DNA of 64,000 bases from Flavisphingomonas formosensis (GCF_009755815.1 NZ_WRPK01000003.1:372001-436000); one strand, 5' to 3'. Shown: positions 28,144-38,900, counted from the stretch's first letter. Numbers and translations are program-made. Notes: generated by a model not told the origin, from the sequence alone.

Positions 28144-28610
28144 GCCGCCCGCCAATCCTCCGAGCGCCCGCCCGATTTGGCCAGCAGCCTGATGCCGTCG
28201 ATGGTCATGCCCCGATCCATCGCCTTGGCCATGTCGTAGACGGTGAGCAGCGCGGTAGAAACCGCGGTCAGCGCTTCCATCTCGACGCCGGTCTGCCCGG
28301 CGGTCTTCACCGTCGCGGTCGCCGTCACGCCGGCTTCGTCGGCGGTAAGGTCCAGCGTCACGCCGGTGATCGGGATCGGATGGCACAGCGGAATGAGCTC
28401 GGAGGTCTTCTTGGCCGCCATGATGCCGGCGATGCGCGCAACCGCCAGCACGTCGCCTTTCTTCATCGTGCCGCCGCGGATCGCGGCCGCGGCTTCGGCG
28501 GACATCGCGATCCGGCCGGTGGCGACAGCCTCGCGCGCGGTTTCCGCCTTGGCCGTGACGTCGACCATCCGCGCCGCGCCGCTTTCGTCGATATGGGTGA
28601 GCCCGCTCAT
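28140..28610 (-). CDS. moaC: Cyclic pyranopterin monophosphate synthase
   Basis: 156-aa MoaC, second step of molybdopterin synthesis. Opening [60 protein letters not shown] and the terminal KSGGRSE are diagnostic. Start overlaps trpC stop and stop overlaps moeA start, both as ATGA. Confidence 0.97.
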   Translation of the reverse strand: MSGLTHIDESGAARMVDVTAKAETAREAVATGRIAMSAEAAAAIRGGTMKKGDVLAVARIAGIMAAKKTSELIPLCHPIPITGVTLDLTADEAGVTATATVKTAGQTGVEMEALTAVSTALLTVYDMAKAMDRGMTIDGIRLLAKSGGRSEDWRAA

Positions 28611-29401
28611 GCGCCGGTCAGCAGGCGCCGGGTCGCCGCTGTGACGTCGCTTTGCCGCATCAGCGATTCGCCGACCAGGAAGCAGTTGACGCCATGCGCC
28701 GAGAGGCGGTCGAGGTCGGCCTTCGAACCCAGGCCGCTTTCGGCGACGAAGGTGCAGCCCGCCGGCGCGCGCCCGGCCAGCTCCTCGGTACGTGCCAGAT
28801 CGACCGTGAAATCCTTGAGATTGCGGTTGTTCACGCCGATCAGGCGCGATTGCAGCTTCAAGGCGCGGTCGAGTTCGCTGGCATCGTGCACTTCGATCAG
28901 CGCGTCCATGCCACGCGCGATCGCCGCCGCCTCGATCTCGGCCATCTGTCCGTCGTCGAGCGCCGCCACGATGATCAGGATCGCGTCCGCGCCCAGCGCG
29001 CGGGCCTCCGTCACTTGCCAGGGATCGACCATGAAATCCTTGCGCAGGCAGGGTAGCGCCACGGCCGCGCGCGCGGCTTCGAGATAGGTGTCGGATCCTT
29101 GGAAGAAAGGTTCATCGGTCAGCACCGACAGGCAGGCGGCACCGCCCTCCTGATAGGCGCGCGCATGGGCAGGCGGATCGAAATCCGGCCGGATCAGCCC
29201 TTTGGAGGGCGATGCCTTTTTGATCTCCGCGATCAGCCCGAAACCGCCGGCGGCGACCTTGCTGTCCAGCGCGGCCCGAAAGCCCCGCGGCCCGGATTGA
29301 TTGGCGGCCCTGGCTTCCAGTTCCGCGAGGCTTATTGCGCGCTTGCGCTCCGCCACGTGAAGGCGCTTGCGATCGCAGATTTCGATGAGCTTGTCGGCCA
29401 T
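28607..29401 (-). CDS. trpC: Indole-3-glycerol phosphate synthase
   Basis: 264-aa (beta/alpha)8 enzyme of tryptophan synthesis. [14 protein letters not shown] carries the catalytic Lys; [28 protein letters not shown] and VAESGL are family blocks. Not fused to trpF. Second last of the trp genes here, joined to moaC by a four-base overlap. Confidence 0.97.
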   Translation of the reverse strand: MADKLIEICDRKRLHVAERKRAISLAELEARAANQSGPRGFRAALDSKVAAGGFGLIAEIKKASPSKGLIRPDFDPPAHARAYQEGGAACLSVLTDEPFFQGSDTYLEAARAAVALPCLRKDFMVDPWQVTEARALGADAILIIVAALDDGQMAEIEAAAIARGMDALIEVHDASELDRALKLQSRLIGVNNRNLKDFTVDLARTEELAGRAPAGCTFVAESGLGSKADLDRLSAHGVNCFLVGESLMRQSDVTAATRRLLTGA

Positions 29402-29452
29402 GCCGGGGCTATAGGATGCGAAATCCGCTTCGTCATGCCGAACTTATCGGGA

Positions 29453-30448
29453 TCAGAAGCGGATCCAGCAATCCAGCAGCGTATTGGCGAGGCCCTTGTC
29501 GATGGTCTCGGCGGCCTCTTCCACGCCTTCGTGCCAATCCGCCGCGGCGCCAGCCACGATCAGCGCGGCCGCTGCGTTCAGCAGCACGGCATCGCGATAG
29601 GCGCCGGTCTCACCCTGCAGCAGCGCGCGCAGCGCCGCGGCATTATAGGCCGCGTCGCCGCCGCGCAGCGCCTCCAGCGGGTGGCGGCTCAATCCGGCGT
29701 CCTCGGGCACCAGCCGCAGCGCGCCGTCGCCGCACGCCCCCAGCCGCCAGGCGGTGCTCGGCCCTGCGATCGACAATTCGTCCAGTGGCTCGTCGCCGGA
29801 GACGAGCATCGCGGCATCGGTGCCGAGCAGCCGCAGCGCCTCGGCATAGACCGGCACATAATCCGGCCGGGCGACGCCGATCAGCTGGCGGCTGACGGCC
29901 GCGGGATTGGCGATCGGGCCGAGCAGGTTGAGGATGGTGCGCCGGCCGATCGCGCGGCGCACGCCGGCCAGCTTGCCGAGCGCAGGATGATGCTTCTGCG
30001 CGAAGAGGAAAGCGATGCCGAGCTCCGTCAGGCTCTCCTCCGCGCGTGCCGATGCGCGATCGAGATCGAGGCCGAGCGCCTCCAGCGTATCGGCGGCTCC
30101 CGCCTTGCTGGATGCCGCACGATTGCCATGCTTGGCGACGGGTACGCCCGTCGCCGCGACGACGATCGCGACGGCGGTCGAAACGTTCAGGCTGTGCGCG
30201 CCGTCGCCGCCCGTGCCGCATACGTCGATCGCGCCCTGCGGCGCCCGCACCGGAATCATCCGCTCGCGCATCGCCATCGCGGCGGCCGCGATCTCGACGC
30301 TGGTCTCGTCGCGTGCGGCCATCGTCACCAGGAAACGGGCCGTCTCTTCCGCGTCCGTCCTGCCGTCGAAAATATCGGTGAATGCGGCATAGGCCGTCAT
30401 GTGGTCGAGCGGAGTGGCGCTGTCCGGCAGCAGCGACAGCGCGGTCAC
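29453..30448 (-). CDS. trpD: Anthranilate phosphoribosyltransferase
   Basis: 331-aa TrpD joining anthranilate and PRPP. The PRPP loop [36 protein letters not shown] and FAQKHHPAL are all present. ATGA overlap with trpG; 51 bp to trpC, where a fragment resembling half of the palindromic repeat at 20191 is visible. Confidence 0.97.
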   Translation of the reverse strand: MTALSLLPDSATPLDHMTAYAAFTDIFDGRTDAEETARFLVTMAARDETSVEIAAAAMAMRERMIPVRAPQGAIDVCGTGGDGAHSLNVSTAVAIVVAATGVPVAKHGNRAASSKAGAADTLEALGLDLDRASARAEESLTELGIAFLFAQKHHPALGKLAGVRRAIGRRTILNLLGPIANPAAVSRQLIGVARPDYVPVYAEALRLLGTDAAMLVSGDEPLDELSIAGPSTAWRLGACGDGALRLVPEDAGLSRHPLEALRGGDAAYNAAALRALLQGETGAYRDAVLLNAAAALIVAGAAADWHEGVEEAAETIDKGLANTLLDCWIRF

Positions 30449-31032
30449 GCGCGCTCCTTCACCGGCAGCCCGGCGATGCGCAGGAAATTGGCGAGCATGG
30501 CATGGCCATGTTCGGTCGCGATGCTTTCGGGATGGAATTGCACGCCATGGATGGGCAGGTCGCGATGGCGGAAGCCCATCACCGTGCCGTCGGCGGTGCG
30601 CGCATTGACGAGGATCTCGTCCGGAATCTCGTCGACGATCAGCGAATGGTAGCGCGTGGCGGTGAAGGGGGAGGGCAGGCCGTCGAACAGGCCGGTGCCG
30701 TCATGCTCCACCGGGCTCGTCTTGCCGTGCATCAGCGATTGCGCGCGGATCACCTTGCCGCCGAAATACTGGCCGATCGCCTGATGGCCGAGGCACACGC
30801 CCAGCAAAGGCCTTTTCTCGGCCGCGCAGGCTCCGACGAGATCCAGGCTGATCCCGGCCTCATTGGGCGTGCAGGGCCCCGGCGAGATCAGGAAGGCGTC
30901 CGCTCCGCTCGACATCGCCTGGCCGACGCCGAGCGCATCGTTGCGCTCGACGCGGACGTCCGCACCCAGCTCCATCAGATAATGGACGAGGTTCCAGGTG
31001 AAGCTGTCGTAATTGTCGATGACCAGGATCAT
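30445..31032 (-). CDS. trpG: Anthranilate synthase component II (glutamine amidotransferase)
   Basis: 195-aa class I amidotransferase. Nucleophile Cys in [11 protein letters not shown], oxyanion [11 protein letters not shown], and His/Glu in [14 protein letters not shown]. It supplies ammonia to TrpE, which is encoded 2 kb upstream on the same strand rather than adjacent. Some relatives also serve folate synthesis (PabA). Confidence 0.96.
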   Translation of the reverse strand: MILVIDNYDSFTWNLVHYLMELGADVRVERNDALGVGQAMSSGADAFLISPGPCTPNEAGISLDLVGACAAEKRPLLGVCLGHQAIGQYFGGKVIRAQSLMHGKTSPVEHDGTGLFDGLPSPFTATRYHSLIVDEIPDEILVNARTADGTVMGFRHRDLPIHGVQFHPESIATEHGHAMLANFLRIAGLPVKERA

Positions 31033-31153
31033 GCCGGGCGCTTTAGCGGGGCTTGACGTAAAGGAACAGCGGGGAAGTCAGCGCCTGTTTGGAATAGGGC
31101 TTCAGCGAATGTCGTCTCGCAACGCGCTCTTCAGCGGGCTGCGAAACGGAGTC

Positions 31154-31924
31154 TCAGCGCATCGCCGCGCGCGCGGCCTGCATCGGCGCCTGCGATACGA
31201 TGATGCTGCCGCCCTGCGGCCGGTCGAGATCGAGGATCATCACCAGCGCGAGCGCGAGCAGCGCGAACAATATGGCTGCCAGCACGCGATGGATGCGGAG
31301 CGTCGGGCCCAGCACGAAGCCGACGAACAGCGCGGAGACGCTGGAATAGAGGATCAGTACCTCTAGCACCCTGGCCGGAACGCGGGCATCGCGCTCGGCG
31401 CGGCGCGCGCTGGCCGCGTCGAACATATCGTTCATCGCTCCGACCAGCGATGCCGCAAGCGGCGTTGGCGTCGCGCGCACCAGAGGGGTCATCTCGCTCC
31501 ACAGAGCTGTCTGCGCCGCTCCCGTCTCGCGTTCCGCTATCGCAGTTTCAGGGGCGTCGGGCGCGACTAGCCGCAGCCGCACGTCGGCATAACGCGCGAT
31601 CGAAGCCTGAAGATGGCGCCCCGCTTCGCCTTCGATCAGGCCAGCGCGCAGCCATGCCGTGCCGATCGCATTGGCCTCCGTTATCACATGCTCGCGGCGT
31701 ACGTCATAGCGGCCCAGCGCCATCGAGAAGGTGAAGCCGATAAGGAGGCCGAGCAAGGCCAGCGCGGCAGACAGCAGATAGCCTTCGGCATCGCTCTTCT
31801 GGCTGCGTGCCGGCCTCAGCGCGCGCAGGCGGATACCCGCCTCGCAAAGCAGCACGAACAGCAGCAGCATCGCGAAGCCGATCAACCAGAGCGGCGCGGA
31901 CTGGAACAGGCGGTCGGGATCCAT
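31154..31924 (-). CDS. Membrane protein, DUF4239-like
   Basis: 256-aa inner-membrane protein with helices at about 12-32, 48-72, 190-208 and 215-232. The central soluble part begins MALGRYDVRREHVITEANAIGTAWLRA, resembling bestrophin-like DUF4239 proteins. Between trpG and the AEC permease, transcribed in the same direction; no pathway link can be read. Function unknown. Confidence 0.75.
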   Translation of the reverse strand: MDPDRLFQSAPLWLIGFAMLLLFVLLCEAGIRLRALRPARSQKSDAEGYLLSAALALLGLLIGFTFSMALGRYDVRREHVITEANAIGTAWLRAGLIEGEAGRHLQASIARYADVRLRLVAPDAPETAIAERETGAAQTALWSEMTPLVRATPTPLAASLVGAMNDMFDAASARRAERDARVPARVLEVLILYSSVSALFVGFVLGPTLRIHRVLAAILFALLALALVMILDLDRPQGGSIIVSQAPMQAARAAMR

Positions 31925-32070
31925 GCGATGACGTTATGGCAACGCAACGAGCAGCGCCAGCGGCAAGGCTGTGAGACGTTCTGACGGACGATCAACCGCG
32001 ACGCGGCGCCTTGCCTCGGCCTGCGGCGAAACTCCAGCATTGGCAGCGCCGACCAAGAGCCCGGCCAGCT

Positions 32071-33006
32071 TCACGCGGTGGGCAGCACCGTGAGCAGCAC
32101 CGTGATCGTGACCACCGACAATGCGGTCGACCATAATATCGCACGGGCCGAGACGCCGGTGTCGCGATTGTAGAGCTCGGCCAGCATGAAGGGGCCCGTG
32201 CCGGTCGGCAGAGCACCCAGAAGGATTGCGGCATTGGCCCAGAGGGTCGGCATACGGAAGATCCATAGTGCTACGACGGCCGTCACCGCCGGTTGCACCG
32301 CCAGCTTCAGGAGCAGCGGGATCGTCGCATTTCCTACAGGCTCCTCATGGGTTCGTTCCGAAAGGAACAGGCCGATCGTCACGAGTGCACAGGGCGTTGA
32401 GGCTGCGCCGACCAGCGACGTCATGTCGTGCACCGGACCGGGCAGCGTCCACCCCGTCGCCATCCACGCGGCGCCTGCCGCCGGTGCGACCAGTAACGGA
32501 TTGCGGATCAGTGCCGCGCCGATCCCGGCGAGGGTGGAGGAGATGCGTCGTCCGCGATGGATGTCGAATTCGACCAGCAGGATCGCCAAGGCGAACAGCA
32601 CCGAAACCGTGAGCACCGAGGCGATGACCGGCGGCGGGCCGGCCTGTGACCCGAAGGCTGCCAGGCACAGCGGAATGCCGATGAAGGCGGTATTGGAATA
32701 GGCGCCGGTCAGCGCCTCGAGGCTGCGTTCGGCCAGGGGGCGGCCGCGCGTGAACGCCATGCCGATCAGGGAAGTGATCACCATGCCGGCGCTGAACGCG
32801 GCGATGAAACCGGGGTGCCAGAGCGTCGACCATTGTGCTTCCGCGATGATGCGGAAGAGCAGGGCGGGCAGCGCCAGTTTCACGACGAAGCTGTTCAGCG
32901 CCTGCGTCGATCCCCTGGGCAGCCAGTTCCTCCGACCGGCGGCCCAGCCGAGCAGGATGAGGCCGAACAGTGGGGCGACGATGCCGAGAATGAGGAGAAA
33001 ACGCAC
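32071..33006 (-). CDS. AEC-family permease (auxin efflux carrier-like)
   Basis: 311-aa transporter of the AEC family with about ten membrane helices. N-terminal VAPLFGLILLGWAAGRRNWLP...LNSFVVKLALPALLF and GAYSNTAFIGIPL are characteristic. Such permeases move small dicarboxylates or amino-acid-like anions. It lies between trpG and trpE, suggesting export of a pathway intermediate, but this is only positional. Confidence 0.88.
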   Translation of the reverse strand: MRFLLILGIVAPLFGLILLGWAAGRRNWLPRGSTQALNSFVVKLALPALLFRIIAEAQWSTLWHPGFIAAFSAGMVITSLIGMAFTRGRPLAERSLEALTGAYSNTAFIGIPLCLAAFGSQAGPPPVIASVLTVSVLFALAILLVEFDIHRGRRISSTLAGIGAALIRNPLLVAPAAGAAWMATGWTLPGPVHDMTSLVGAASTPCALVTIGLFLSERTHEEPVGNATIPLLLKLAVQPAVTAVVALWIFRMPTLWANAAILLGALPTGTGPFMLAELYNRDTGVSARAILWSTALSVVTITVLLTVLPTA

Positions 33007-33157
33007 GGGCGGTCCGCTAGTGGATCATATCCGGCAAAAGCAACCGCTTTTATCGGAAGCCCGATCCGCCAAACCATCGACACTATCGTCCGGCTTCGGC
33101 GGACTGCGGGTCCGCGATCGCGACACGCGTCATGCGATCATGCCCCACCGCGGCAGA

Positions 33158-34666
33158 TCATTGTCCGAAGCGGGCGTCTCCGGCGCGCGTGACGGCTTCG
33201 CGCGCGGCCGCGAACAATGCGCCGGACTTGGCTTCGCATTCGCGTTGCTCATAGGCCGGATCCGAATCGGCGACGATGCCTGCTCCGGCCTGGACATGCA
33301 TCACGCCGTCCTTCACCACCGCGGTGCGCAGCACGATGCAGCTGTCCATCGATCCGTCCGGCGAGAAATAGCCGACGCCGCCGGCATAGGCGCCGCGCGT
33401 TTCCGGCTCCAGCTCGGCGATGATCTCGCACGCGCGGACCTTGGGTGCGCCGGAAACGGTGCCGGCGGGAAAGCCCGCGAACAGCGCGTCGAGGGCGTCC
33501 TTGCCCGGGGCCAGCCGGCCGACCACGTTCGAGACGATGTGCATCACATGGCTGTAGAACTCGACGGTATAGCTGTCCGTCACCTTCACCGTGCCCTGTG
33601 CCGCGACACGCCCGACGTCGTTGCGGCCGAGATCGAGCAACATCAGATGTTCCGCCCGTTCCTTGGGATCCGCCAGCAGTGAATCCCGGTTGGCGGCATC
33701 TTCCTCGCCGGTCTTTCCGCGTGGCCGCGTGCCGGCGATCGGCCGGATGGTCACTTCGCCATCGCGCGCGCGCACCAATATCTCGGGGCTCGAGCCGATG
33801 ATGGCGAAGCCCGGCATGTCGAGATGATAGAGGAAAGGGGATGGGTTGATCCGTCGCAGGGCGCGATAGAGATCGAAAGGCGGCAGCGGGAAGGGCGTGG
33901 TGAAGCGCTGCGCCAGCACGACCTGGAAGATGTCGCCCGCAGCGATATAGTCCTTCGCGGCCAATACCATCTCGCGATAGCGGCCGGGCGGAAGCTGCGG
34001 CTCGGGCGTGACTTCGGGCAGATCGGCAGGAAAGCGCGCCTCGGCGGGCAGGGGGCCGGCCAGACGCGCGGCGGCTGTCTCGATCCGCTCTTTCGCGGTC
34101 TCGATCTGTGCCTGCGCCGCGCCGCCTTCCGGCCAGATCGGTGCGACGAGATAGAGCAGGTCGGCAAGACGGTCGAAGACCAGGATCAGCGTCGGCCGGA
34201 CGAACAGCATGTCGGGCAGCGCCATCGGATTGGCCGCCGGCCGTGGCAGTTTCTCGACGAGGCCGACCGTCTCATAAGCGAAATAGCCGACGAGGCAGGC
34301 AAGGGCGGGGGGCAGGCCGGCCGGCACGTCCATGCGGCACCGTGCGACCAGATCGCGCAGTGCCGCCAGGGCGTCGCCCGCCAGCGGTTCGAACGCGTCG
34401 CGGTCGGTCAGCCAGCGCGGATTGATTTCGGCCGCGTTGCCGGCAGCACGGAACACGAGGTCGGGGGCGAGGCCGAGCAGCGTGTAGCGCCCCCGCGCCG
34501 CGCCGCCTTCCACCGATTCCAGCAGGAAGTCGCCCCGTCCGTGCTCGATGAGCTTGAGCGCGGCGGCGATCGGCGTGTCGACGTCGGCGATCTGGCGCCG
34601 CCAGAGCAGCGCCGGCCGTCCGGCTTCGAGCGCGGCGAGGGCGGCTGCGTCGTCGGCGGGGCTCAT
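33158..34666 (-). CDS. trpE: Anthranilate synthase component I
   Basis: 502-aa chorismate-using enzyme. N-terminal feedback region contains LLESVEGGAARGRYTLLG (LLES motif for tryptophan binding). The catalytic core has FQVVLAQRF, SPEILVRARDGEVTIRPIAGTRPRG, DLGRNDVGRVA, HIVSNVVGRL and GAPKVRACEII. Start overlaps the ppiD stop (ATGA). No leader peptide or attenuator space exists upstream. Confidence 0.96.
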   Translation of the reverse strand: MSPADDAAALAALEAGRPALLWRRQIADVDTPIAAALKLIEHGRGDFLLESVEGGAARGRYTLLGLAPDLVFRAAGNAAEINPRWLTDRDAFEPLAGDALAALRDLVARCRMDVPAGLPPALACLVGYFAYETVGLVEKLPRPAANPMALPDMLFVRPTLILVFDRLADLLYLVAPIWPEGGAAQAQIETAKERIETAAARLAGPLPAEARFPADLPEVTPEPQLPPGRYREMVLAAKDYIAAGDIFQVVLAQRFTTPFPLPPFDLYRALRRINPSPFLYHLDMPGFAIIGSSPEILVRARDGEVTIRPIAGTRPRGKTGEEDAANRDSLLADPKERAEHLMLLDLGRNDVGRVAAQGTVKVTDSYTVEFYSHVMHIVSNVVGRLAPGKDALDALFAGFPAGTVSGAPKVRACEIIAELEPETRGAYAGGVGYFSPDGSMDSCIVLRTAVVKDGVMHVQAGAGIVADSDPAYEQRECEAKSGALFAAAREAVTRAGDARFGQ

Positions 34667-36606
34667 TGCTGGTTCGCGCCGCCGCCGATCAGATCCGCCT
34701 TCAACGCCGAGACCGCCTTGGCGTCGATCGTCACTTTCACCGCCGCGCGCGCTGCCTTGACGAACTGTTCGACATATTCGTTCTGCACGGCGCTGCCGAA
34801 ACCTTCCTGAACCTGCGGAACCAGGCCCTTCACCGCCTCGGGATCCGCCGGCGTGCTGCCGGTCAGCTCGACGACGAACGTGCCCTGGTCGTTGGGTGCC
34901 GGCAGCGTCTGCGCCTTGCCCTTCACCATGCTGAACAGCATCACCAGCGGCGGCGGCGCATTCTGCTGCTGACGCGACAGATCGATACGGCGTGCCTTCA
35001 CCTTCTGCGCCGGCGGCAGCGGGACGCCCGCCTCGGCCAACGCCTTGTCGAGCGGCATGCCCTTGTTGACCTTGGCGGCGACGGCTTCGGCGATCGCCTT
35101 GCTGCGGGCGAGCGCCTTCTCCGCGATCAGGCCCTTGGTCGCCGCGTCGCGGGCTTCCGCAAAGGGCACGGGCTGCTGCGGCACGATCTGCGACAGCGCC
35201 AGCAGCGCATATTTCTGGCCCGCGCCGATCGTCTCTACGGTCGGTGCGTCGCCCTGCTGCGCCTGGAAGGCGGCTTTCAGCAGCAGCGGCAGTTCCGGCG
35301 CCGGTTTCCAGTCCGGATTCTTCGGCGCCTGGCCATTGGCGGTGACCGGCGGGGTGGTGACGACGGTGAGGCCATATTTCTTGGCCACCTCGTCGAAGGT
35401 CGCGCCGTTCGAGAGCGCGGTCTGCATGTCGCCGTCCAGCTTCGAGAGCGCCTCGTCGGCCTTCTGCTTCTCCAGGCTCGTTGCGATCTCCGCGCGCGCC
35501 TGCTCCAGCGTCCTGGCGGGGGTGCGCTTGATCGAGTCGATATGCACGACGTGCCAGCCGAAATCGGATTTCGCCGGTGCGCTGATGCCGCCCTCGGGCG
35601 CCGCCCAGGCTGCGGCGGCGACCGGCTGCGAGAAAGCCTGCGCGAACTCGGCCTGGCTCTTGTCGCCGACCTTCAGTGCCCCGCCGGCGCTGGCTGCCGC
35701 CGCGGCGAAGGGCGTTCCCGCCTTCACCTTGTCGGCCAGCGCCTTGGCCTTGGCCTCGCTGTCGACGATCACCTGGCTCAGCTCGCGCGTTTCGCGCGGC
35801 GCATAGGATGCCGCATTGGCCTTGTAGAAGGCGGCGATCTCCGCGTCGGTCGGTTTGGCCTGGGCGGCCACGCTGTCGGCACCGAACAGCGCATAACGCA
35901 GCACGCGGCGCTCCGGCATGGTGAAGCCGGCGATGTTCTTCTGATAAAAGGCCTTCACCTCGGCCTCGCTCGGCGCCGGGCCTGCGGGGATTGCCTGGGT
36001 GGGGATCACGCCGATCATGCCCTCGCGCGTTTCGAGCAGCGAGGTGGCGTAGGGCTTGGCGTAGGATGCGGGCACCTGGATCGCGCCCGTCAGCGGCACG
36101 AGCAGCTGCCGTGCCATGAGGCTGGTCGCGATCTCCGAACGGATCGTCGCCTCGCTGGTGCGCTGCTGCGCGATCAGCGCGCGGAACTTCTGCTCGTCGA
36201 ACTTGCCGTCCAGCCCCGCGAAGGCGGGCTGGCTGGCGATCTCGCCATCGATCAGCTTCTTGCTCGTTCCGATGCCCTGCTGGCGGCCATATTCGATGAG
36301 CGCGAGTTCGTTCGCGGTGGCTTCCACGGTCTGGTCGACGCCGCCGGTCGCCACGAACGTCGCCATGTCGAGCGCCGGATTCTGCTGCTTCGCATTTTCC
36401 AGGCTGAGCTGGATGCGCCGCCGCAGTTCGGCGGAGCCGATCGAGTTGCTGCCCGCGCGGATCACGCTGTCGCCGCCCATCGCGCCGCCGGTCCCGCCGG
36501 CGAACGGATTGCGTTCGATTCCAGTCACGACCATCGCGACGGCGACGATACCGAGGATGCCCAGCACCAGCTTGGAGGCAAGGCCCTTGCGGAAGAGAGA
36601 GAGCAT
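34663..36606 (-). CDS. Peptidylprolyl isomerase, PpiD/SurA-like periplasmic chaperone
   Basis: About 647 aa. Short N-terminal cytosolic segment MLSLFRKGLASK, one anchoring helix (13-30), a SurA_N-like region, one parvulin (PpiC) domain at about 260-370 (LSQVIVDSEAKAKALADKVKAGTPF ... FGWHVVHIDSI), then a PpiD C-terminal region. Assists outer-membrane protein folding at the inner-membrane surface. ATG 36606 is used; the frame extends to 36717 without a transmembrane start. Translationally coupled to trpE, divergent from tpiA. Confidence 0.92.
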   Translation of the reverse strand: MLSLFRKGLASKLVLGILGIVAVAMVVTGIERNPFAGGTGGAMGGDSVIRAGSNSIGSAELRRRIQLSLENAKQQNPALDMATFVATGGVDQTVEATANELALIEYGRQQGIGTSKKLIDGEIASQPAFAGLDGKFDEQKFRALIAQQRTSEATIRSEIATSLMARQLLVPLTGAIQVPASYAKPYATSLLETREGMIGVIPTQAIPAGPAPSEAEVKAFYQKNIAGFTMPERRVLRYALFGADSVAAQAKPTDAEIAAFYKANAASYAPRETRELSQVIVDSEAKAKALADKVKAGTPFAAAAASAGGALKVGDKSQAEFAQAFSQPVAAAAWAAPEGGISAPAKSDFGWHVVHIDSIKRTPARTLEQARAEIATSLEKQKADEALSKLDGDMQTALSNGATFDEVAKKYGLTVVTTPPVTANGQAPKNPDWKPAPELPLLLKAAFQAQQGDAPTVETIGAGQKYALLALSQIVPQQPVPFAEARDAATKGLIAEKALARSKAIAEAVAAKVNKGMPLDKALAEAGVPLPPAQKVKARRIDLSRQQQNAPPPLVMLFSMVKGKAQTLPAPNDQGTFVVELTGSTPADPEAVKGLVPQVQEGFGSAVQNEYVEQFVKAARAAVKVTIDAKAVSALKADLIGGGANQQ

Positions 36607-36731
36607 CGAATTCCCGTTATGCCGATCAGAATGTGCCGCCATAGAGGGGGCGTGCGCCTGCTTCAAGCGGCCCGGTTGGCGGAGCGGCGGCAGCTTGCTA
36701 TCGCCGCGGCGCAACACTGAGGGGACGATCT

Positions 36732-37481
36732 ATGGCATTGCGCAAGCTGGTGGCAGGTAATTGGAAGATGAACGGCGATCGCGCGGCTCTGGCCGAGCTG
36801 GATGCGATCGCTGCGGCCGCGGTCGATCATGGCGGCGTCGACGTTGCGGTATGTCCGCCCTTCACGCTGATCGCGCCGGCGGCCGACCGCGCACCCGGCC
36901 TGCCGATCGGCGCGCAGGACTGCCACCAGAACGCCAAGGGCGCCCACACCGGCTGCATCTCCGCCGCGATGCTGAAGGAAGCCGGCGCGCGGCTGACCAT
37001 CGTTGGCCACAGCGAGCGGCGGGCCGATCAGCACGAAACCGATGCCGAAGTCCGCGCGAAGGCCGAAGCCGCGATCGGCGCGGGGCTCACCGCGATCGTC
37101 TGCGTCGGCGAGACCGAGGCGCAGCGCGATGCCGGCCAGGCGCTGGCGATCGTCGAGGGGCAGCTCGACGGATCGGTGCCGCCCGCCGGCACCGGCGACA
37201 CGCTGGTGATCGCCTATGAGCCGGTCTGGGCGATCGGCACCGGCCGCACCCCGTCCGTCGCCGACGTCGCGGAGATGCACGCCGCGATTCGCGCGAAGCT
37301 GGCTGCGCTGCTCGGCGAGGAAGGCGCGAAGGTCCGTATTCTCTACGGCGGCTCGGTGAAGCCGGACAATGCGGTCGAGCTGCTCGGCGTCGCCGACGTG
37401 GACGGCGCGCTGGTCGGCGGCGCCAGCCTCACCGCGGCCCAGTTCGTACCGATCATCGCCGCCGCGGCAAGCCTCGGCTGA
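36732..37481 (+). CDS. tpiA: Triose-phosphate isomerase
   Basis: 249-aa TIM barrel interconverting DHAP and glyceraldehyde 3-phosphate. Lys in GNWKMNG, His in VGHSERR, catalytic Glu in [11 protein letters not shown] and phosphate loop YGGSVKPDN are present. Start preceded by GAGGGG. Confidence 0.98.
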   Translation: MALRKLVAGNWKMNGDRAALAELDAIAAAAVDHGGVDVAVCPPFTLIAPAADRAPGLPIGAQDCHQNAKGAHTGCISAAMLKEAGARLTIVGHSERRADQHETDAEVRAKAEAAIGAGLTAIVCVGETEAQRDAGQALAIVEGQLDGSVPPAGTGDTLVIAYEPVWAIGTGRTPSVADVAEMHAAIRAKLAALLGEEGAKVRILYGGSVKPDNAVELLGVADVDGALVGGASLTAAQFVPIIAAAASLG

Positions 37482-37500
37482 ACTAAAAAAGGAGCGCCGC

Positions 37501-38787
37501 ATGACCAGGATATTCTCCCTTCTCGCGGCGCTCCTGCTCGCGGCCCCGGCCGTCGCGCGCGCGCCCACGCTCGACGCGGTTGCCGAACATTATGTGAAGC
37601 TCTCGCTCGTCGTCGGCACGCATGAGGACGGCTATATCGACGCCTATTACGGTCCGCCCGCCTGGCAGGCCTCGGCGAAGGCCGACAAGCGCCCGCTCTC
37701 CGCGCTGGCCGCCGATGCCACGTCGCTCGCCGCCGATCTCTCCGCGGCGGACCGCGCGAACCGCAAGGCGCCCTCGCTGGTGCGCCGGCGAATCGCCTTC
37801 CTGCACGGCCAGATCAGGGCGATGCAGACGCGCCTCGCGATGCTGCAGGGTAAGAAGCTCTCCTTCGAGGACGAGGCGGAGGGCCTCTTCTCGGTCCGTC
37901 CGACGCTGAAGCCGCTCGCCGCCTATGATCCGATCCTGGCGAAGATCGACGCGCTCGTGCCGGGCGAGGGCGCGCTTTCGGACCGGGTCGACGCCTTCAA
38001 CATGCGCTATCGCATCCCGCCCGACCGGCTCGACGCAGTGATGCGCGCCGCGATCGCGGAGTGCCGCGCCCGCACGCTCGCCCACATCGCACTGCCGTCG
38101 AACGAGCGCTTCGATCTCGAATTCGTCACCCGGCAGCCCTGGTCCGGCTACAACTGGTACAAGGGCGACGCGCACAGCCTCATCCAGGTGAACACCGATC
38201 TGCCGATCTTCCTCAGCCGCGCGGTCGATCTCGGCTGCCACGAGGGTTATCCGGGTCACCATGTGCTGAACATGCTGCTCGAGCGGAACCTGGCGAAGCG
38301 CCGCGGCTGGGTGGAGTTCACCGTCTACCCGCTGTTCAGCCCGCAATCCTTCATCGCCGAGGGCACCGCCAATTACGGCATCGACCTCGCCTTTCCCGGC
38401 GAGGAGCGGCTGCGCTTCGAGGCAAAGACGCTCTATCCCCTCGCCGGCCTCGATCCGGCGGCCGCGCGCGCCTATTTCGAGCTGGGCCAGGCGATGCGCG
38501 CGCTGTCCGGTGCGCGGCTGACGATCGACGCCCTCTATCTCGACGGCAAGATCGGCCGCGACCAGGCCGTCGAGCTCGCCCGCAAATATCAGCTCATGTC
38601 GAAAGCCCGCGCCGATCAGTCGATCAGCTTCGCCGAACGTTATCGCAGCTATGTGATCAACTACGGCCTCGGCCAGGACATGGCCCAGGCCTATGTCGAG
38701 CGGGCAGGGCGCGATCCCGCGGCGCGCTGGAAGGCGATGGAGCATATCATCGGCGGCCCCACCGTCCCGGCCGAACTCGCCCGTTGA
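37501..38787 (+). CDS. DUF885-family secreted hydrolase
   Basis: 428-aa protein with a Sec signal peptide (MTRIFSLLAALLLAAPAVARA, cleavage near 20). The DUF885 motif HEGYPGHH is at about 247-254, and a later Glu in FIAEGTANYG; members are thought to be metallopeptidase-like. This one is shorter than the usual ~580 aa. ATG 37501 follows AAAAGGAGC; it lies 19 bp after tpiA. Confidence 0.85.
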   Translation: MTRIFSLLAALLLAAPAVARAPTLDAVAEHYVKLSLVVGTHEDGYIDAYYGPPAWQASAKADKRPLSALAADATSLAADLSAADRANRKAPSLVRRRIAFLHGQIRAMQTRLAMLQGKKLSFEDEAEGLFSVRPTLKPLAAYDPILAKIDALVPGEGALSDRVDAFNMRYRIPPDRLDAVMRAAIAECRARTLAHIALPSNERFDLEFVTRQPWSGYNWYKGDAHSLIQVNTDLPIFLSRAVDLGCHEGYPGHHVLNMLLERNLAKRRGWVEFTVYPLFSPQSFIAEGTANYGIDLAFPGEERLRFEAKTLYPLAGLDPAAARAYFELGQAMRALSGARLTIDALYLDGKIGRDQAVELARKYQLMSKARADQSISFAERYRSYVINYGLGQDMAQAYVERAGRDPAARWKAMEHIIGGPTVPAELAR

Positions 38788-38900
38788 GCGCCGCGGCGGC
38801 GGCCCTCCCGGGATTGTAACGGTTGCTGCCTCACCCCAGCTAGGCTAGAGGCGCCGCCAAGCAGGCGCGGGTGCGCCCATTCACATGCGAAAGTGTTGCG

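Noticed and set aside
34666-36720. 684-aa plus-strand frame over ppiD
   Set aside because: Exact antisense of a well-supported ppiD gene; the translation is His/Arg/Leu-rich with no motif.
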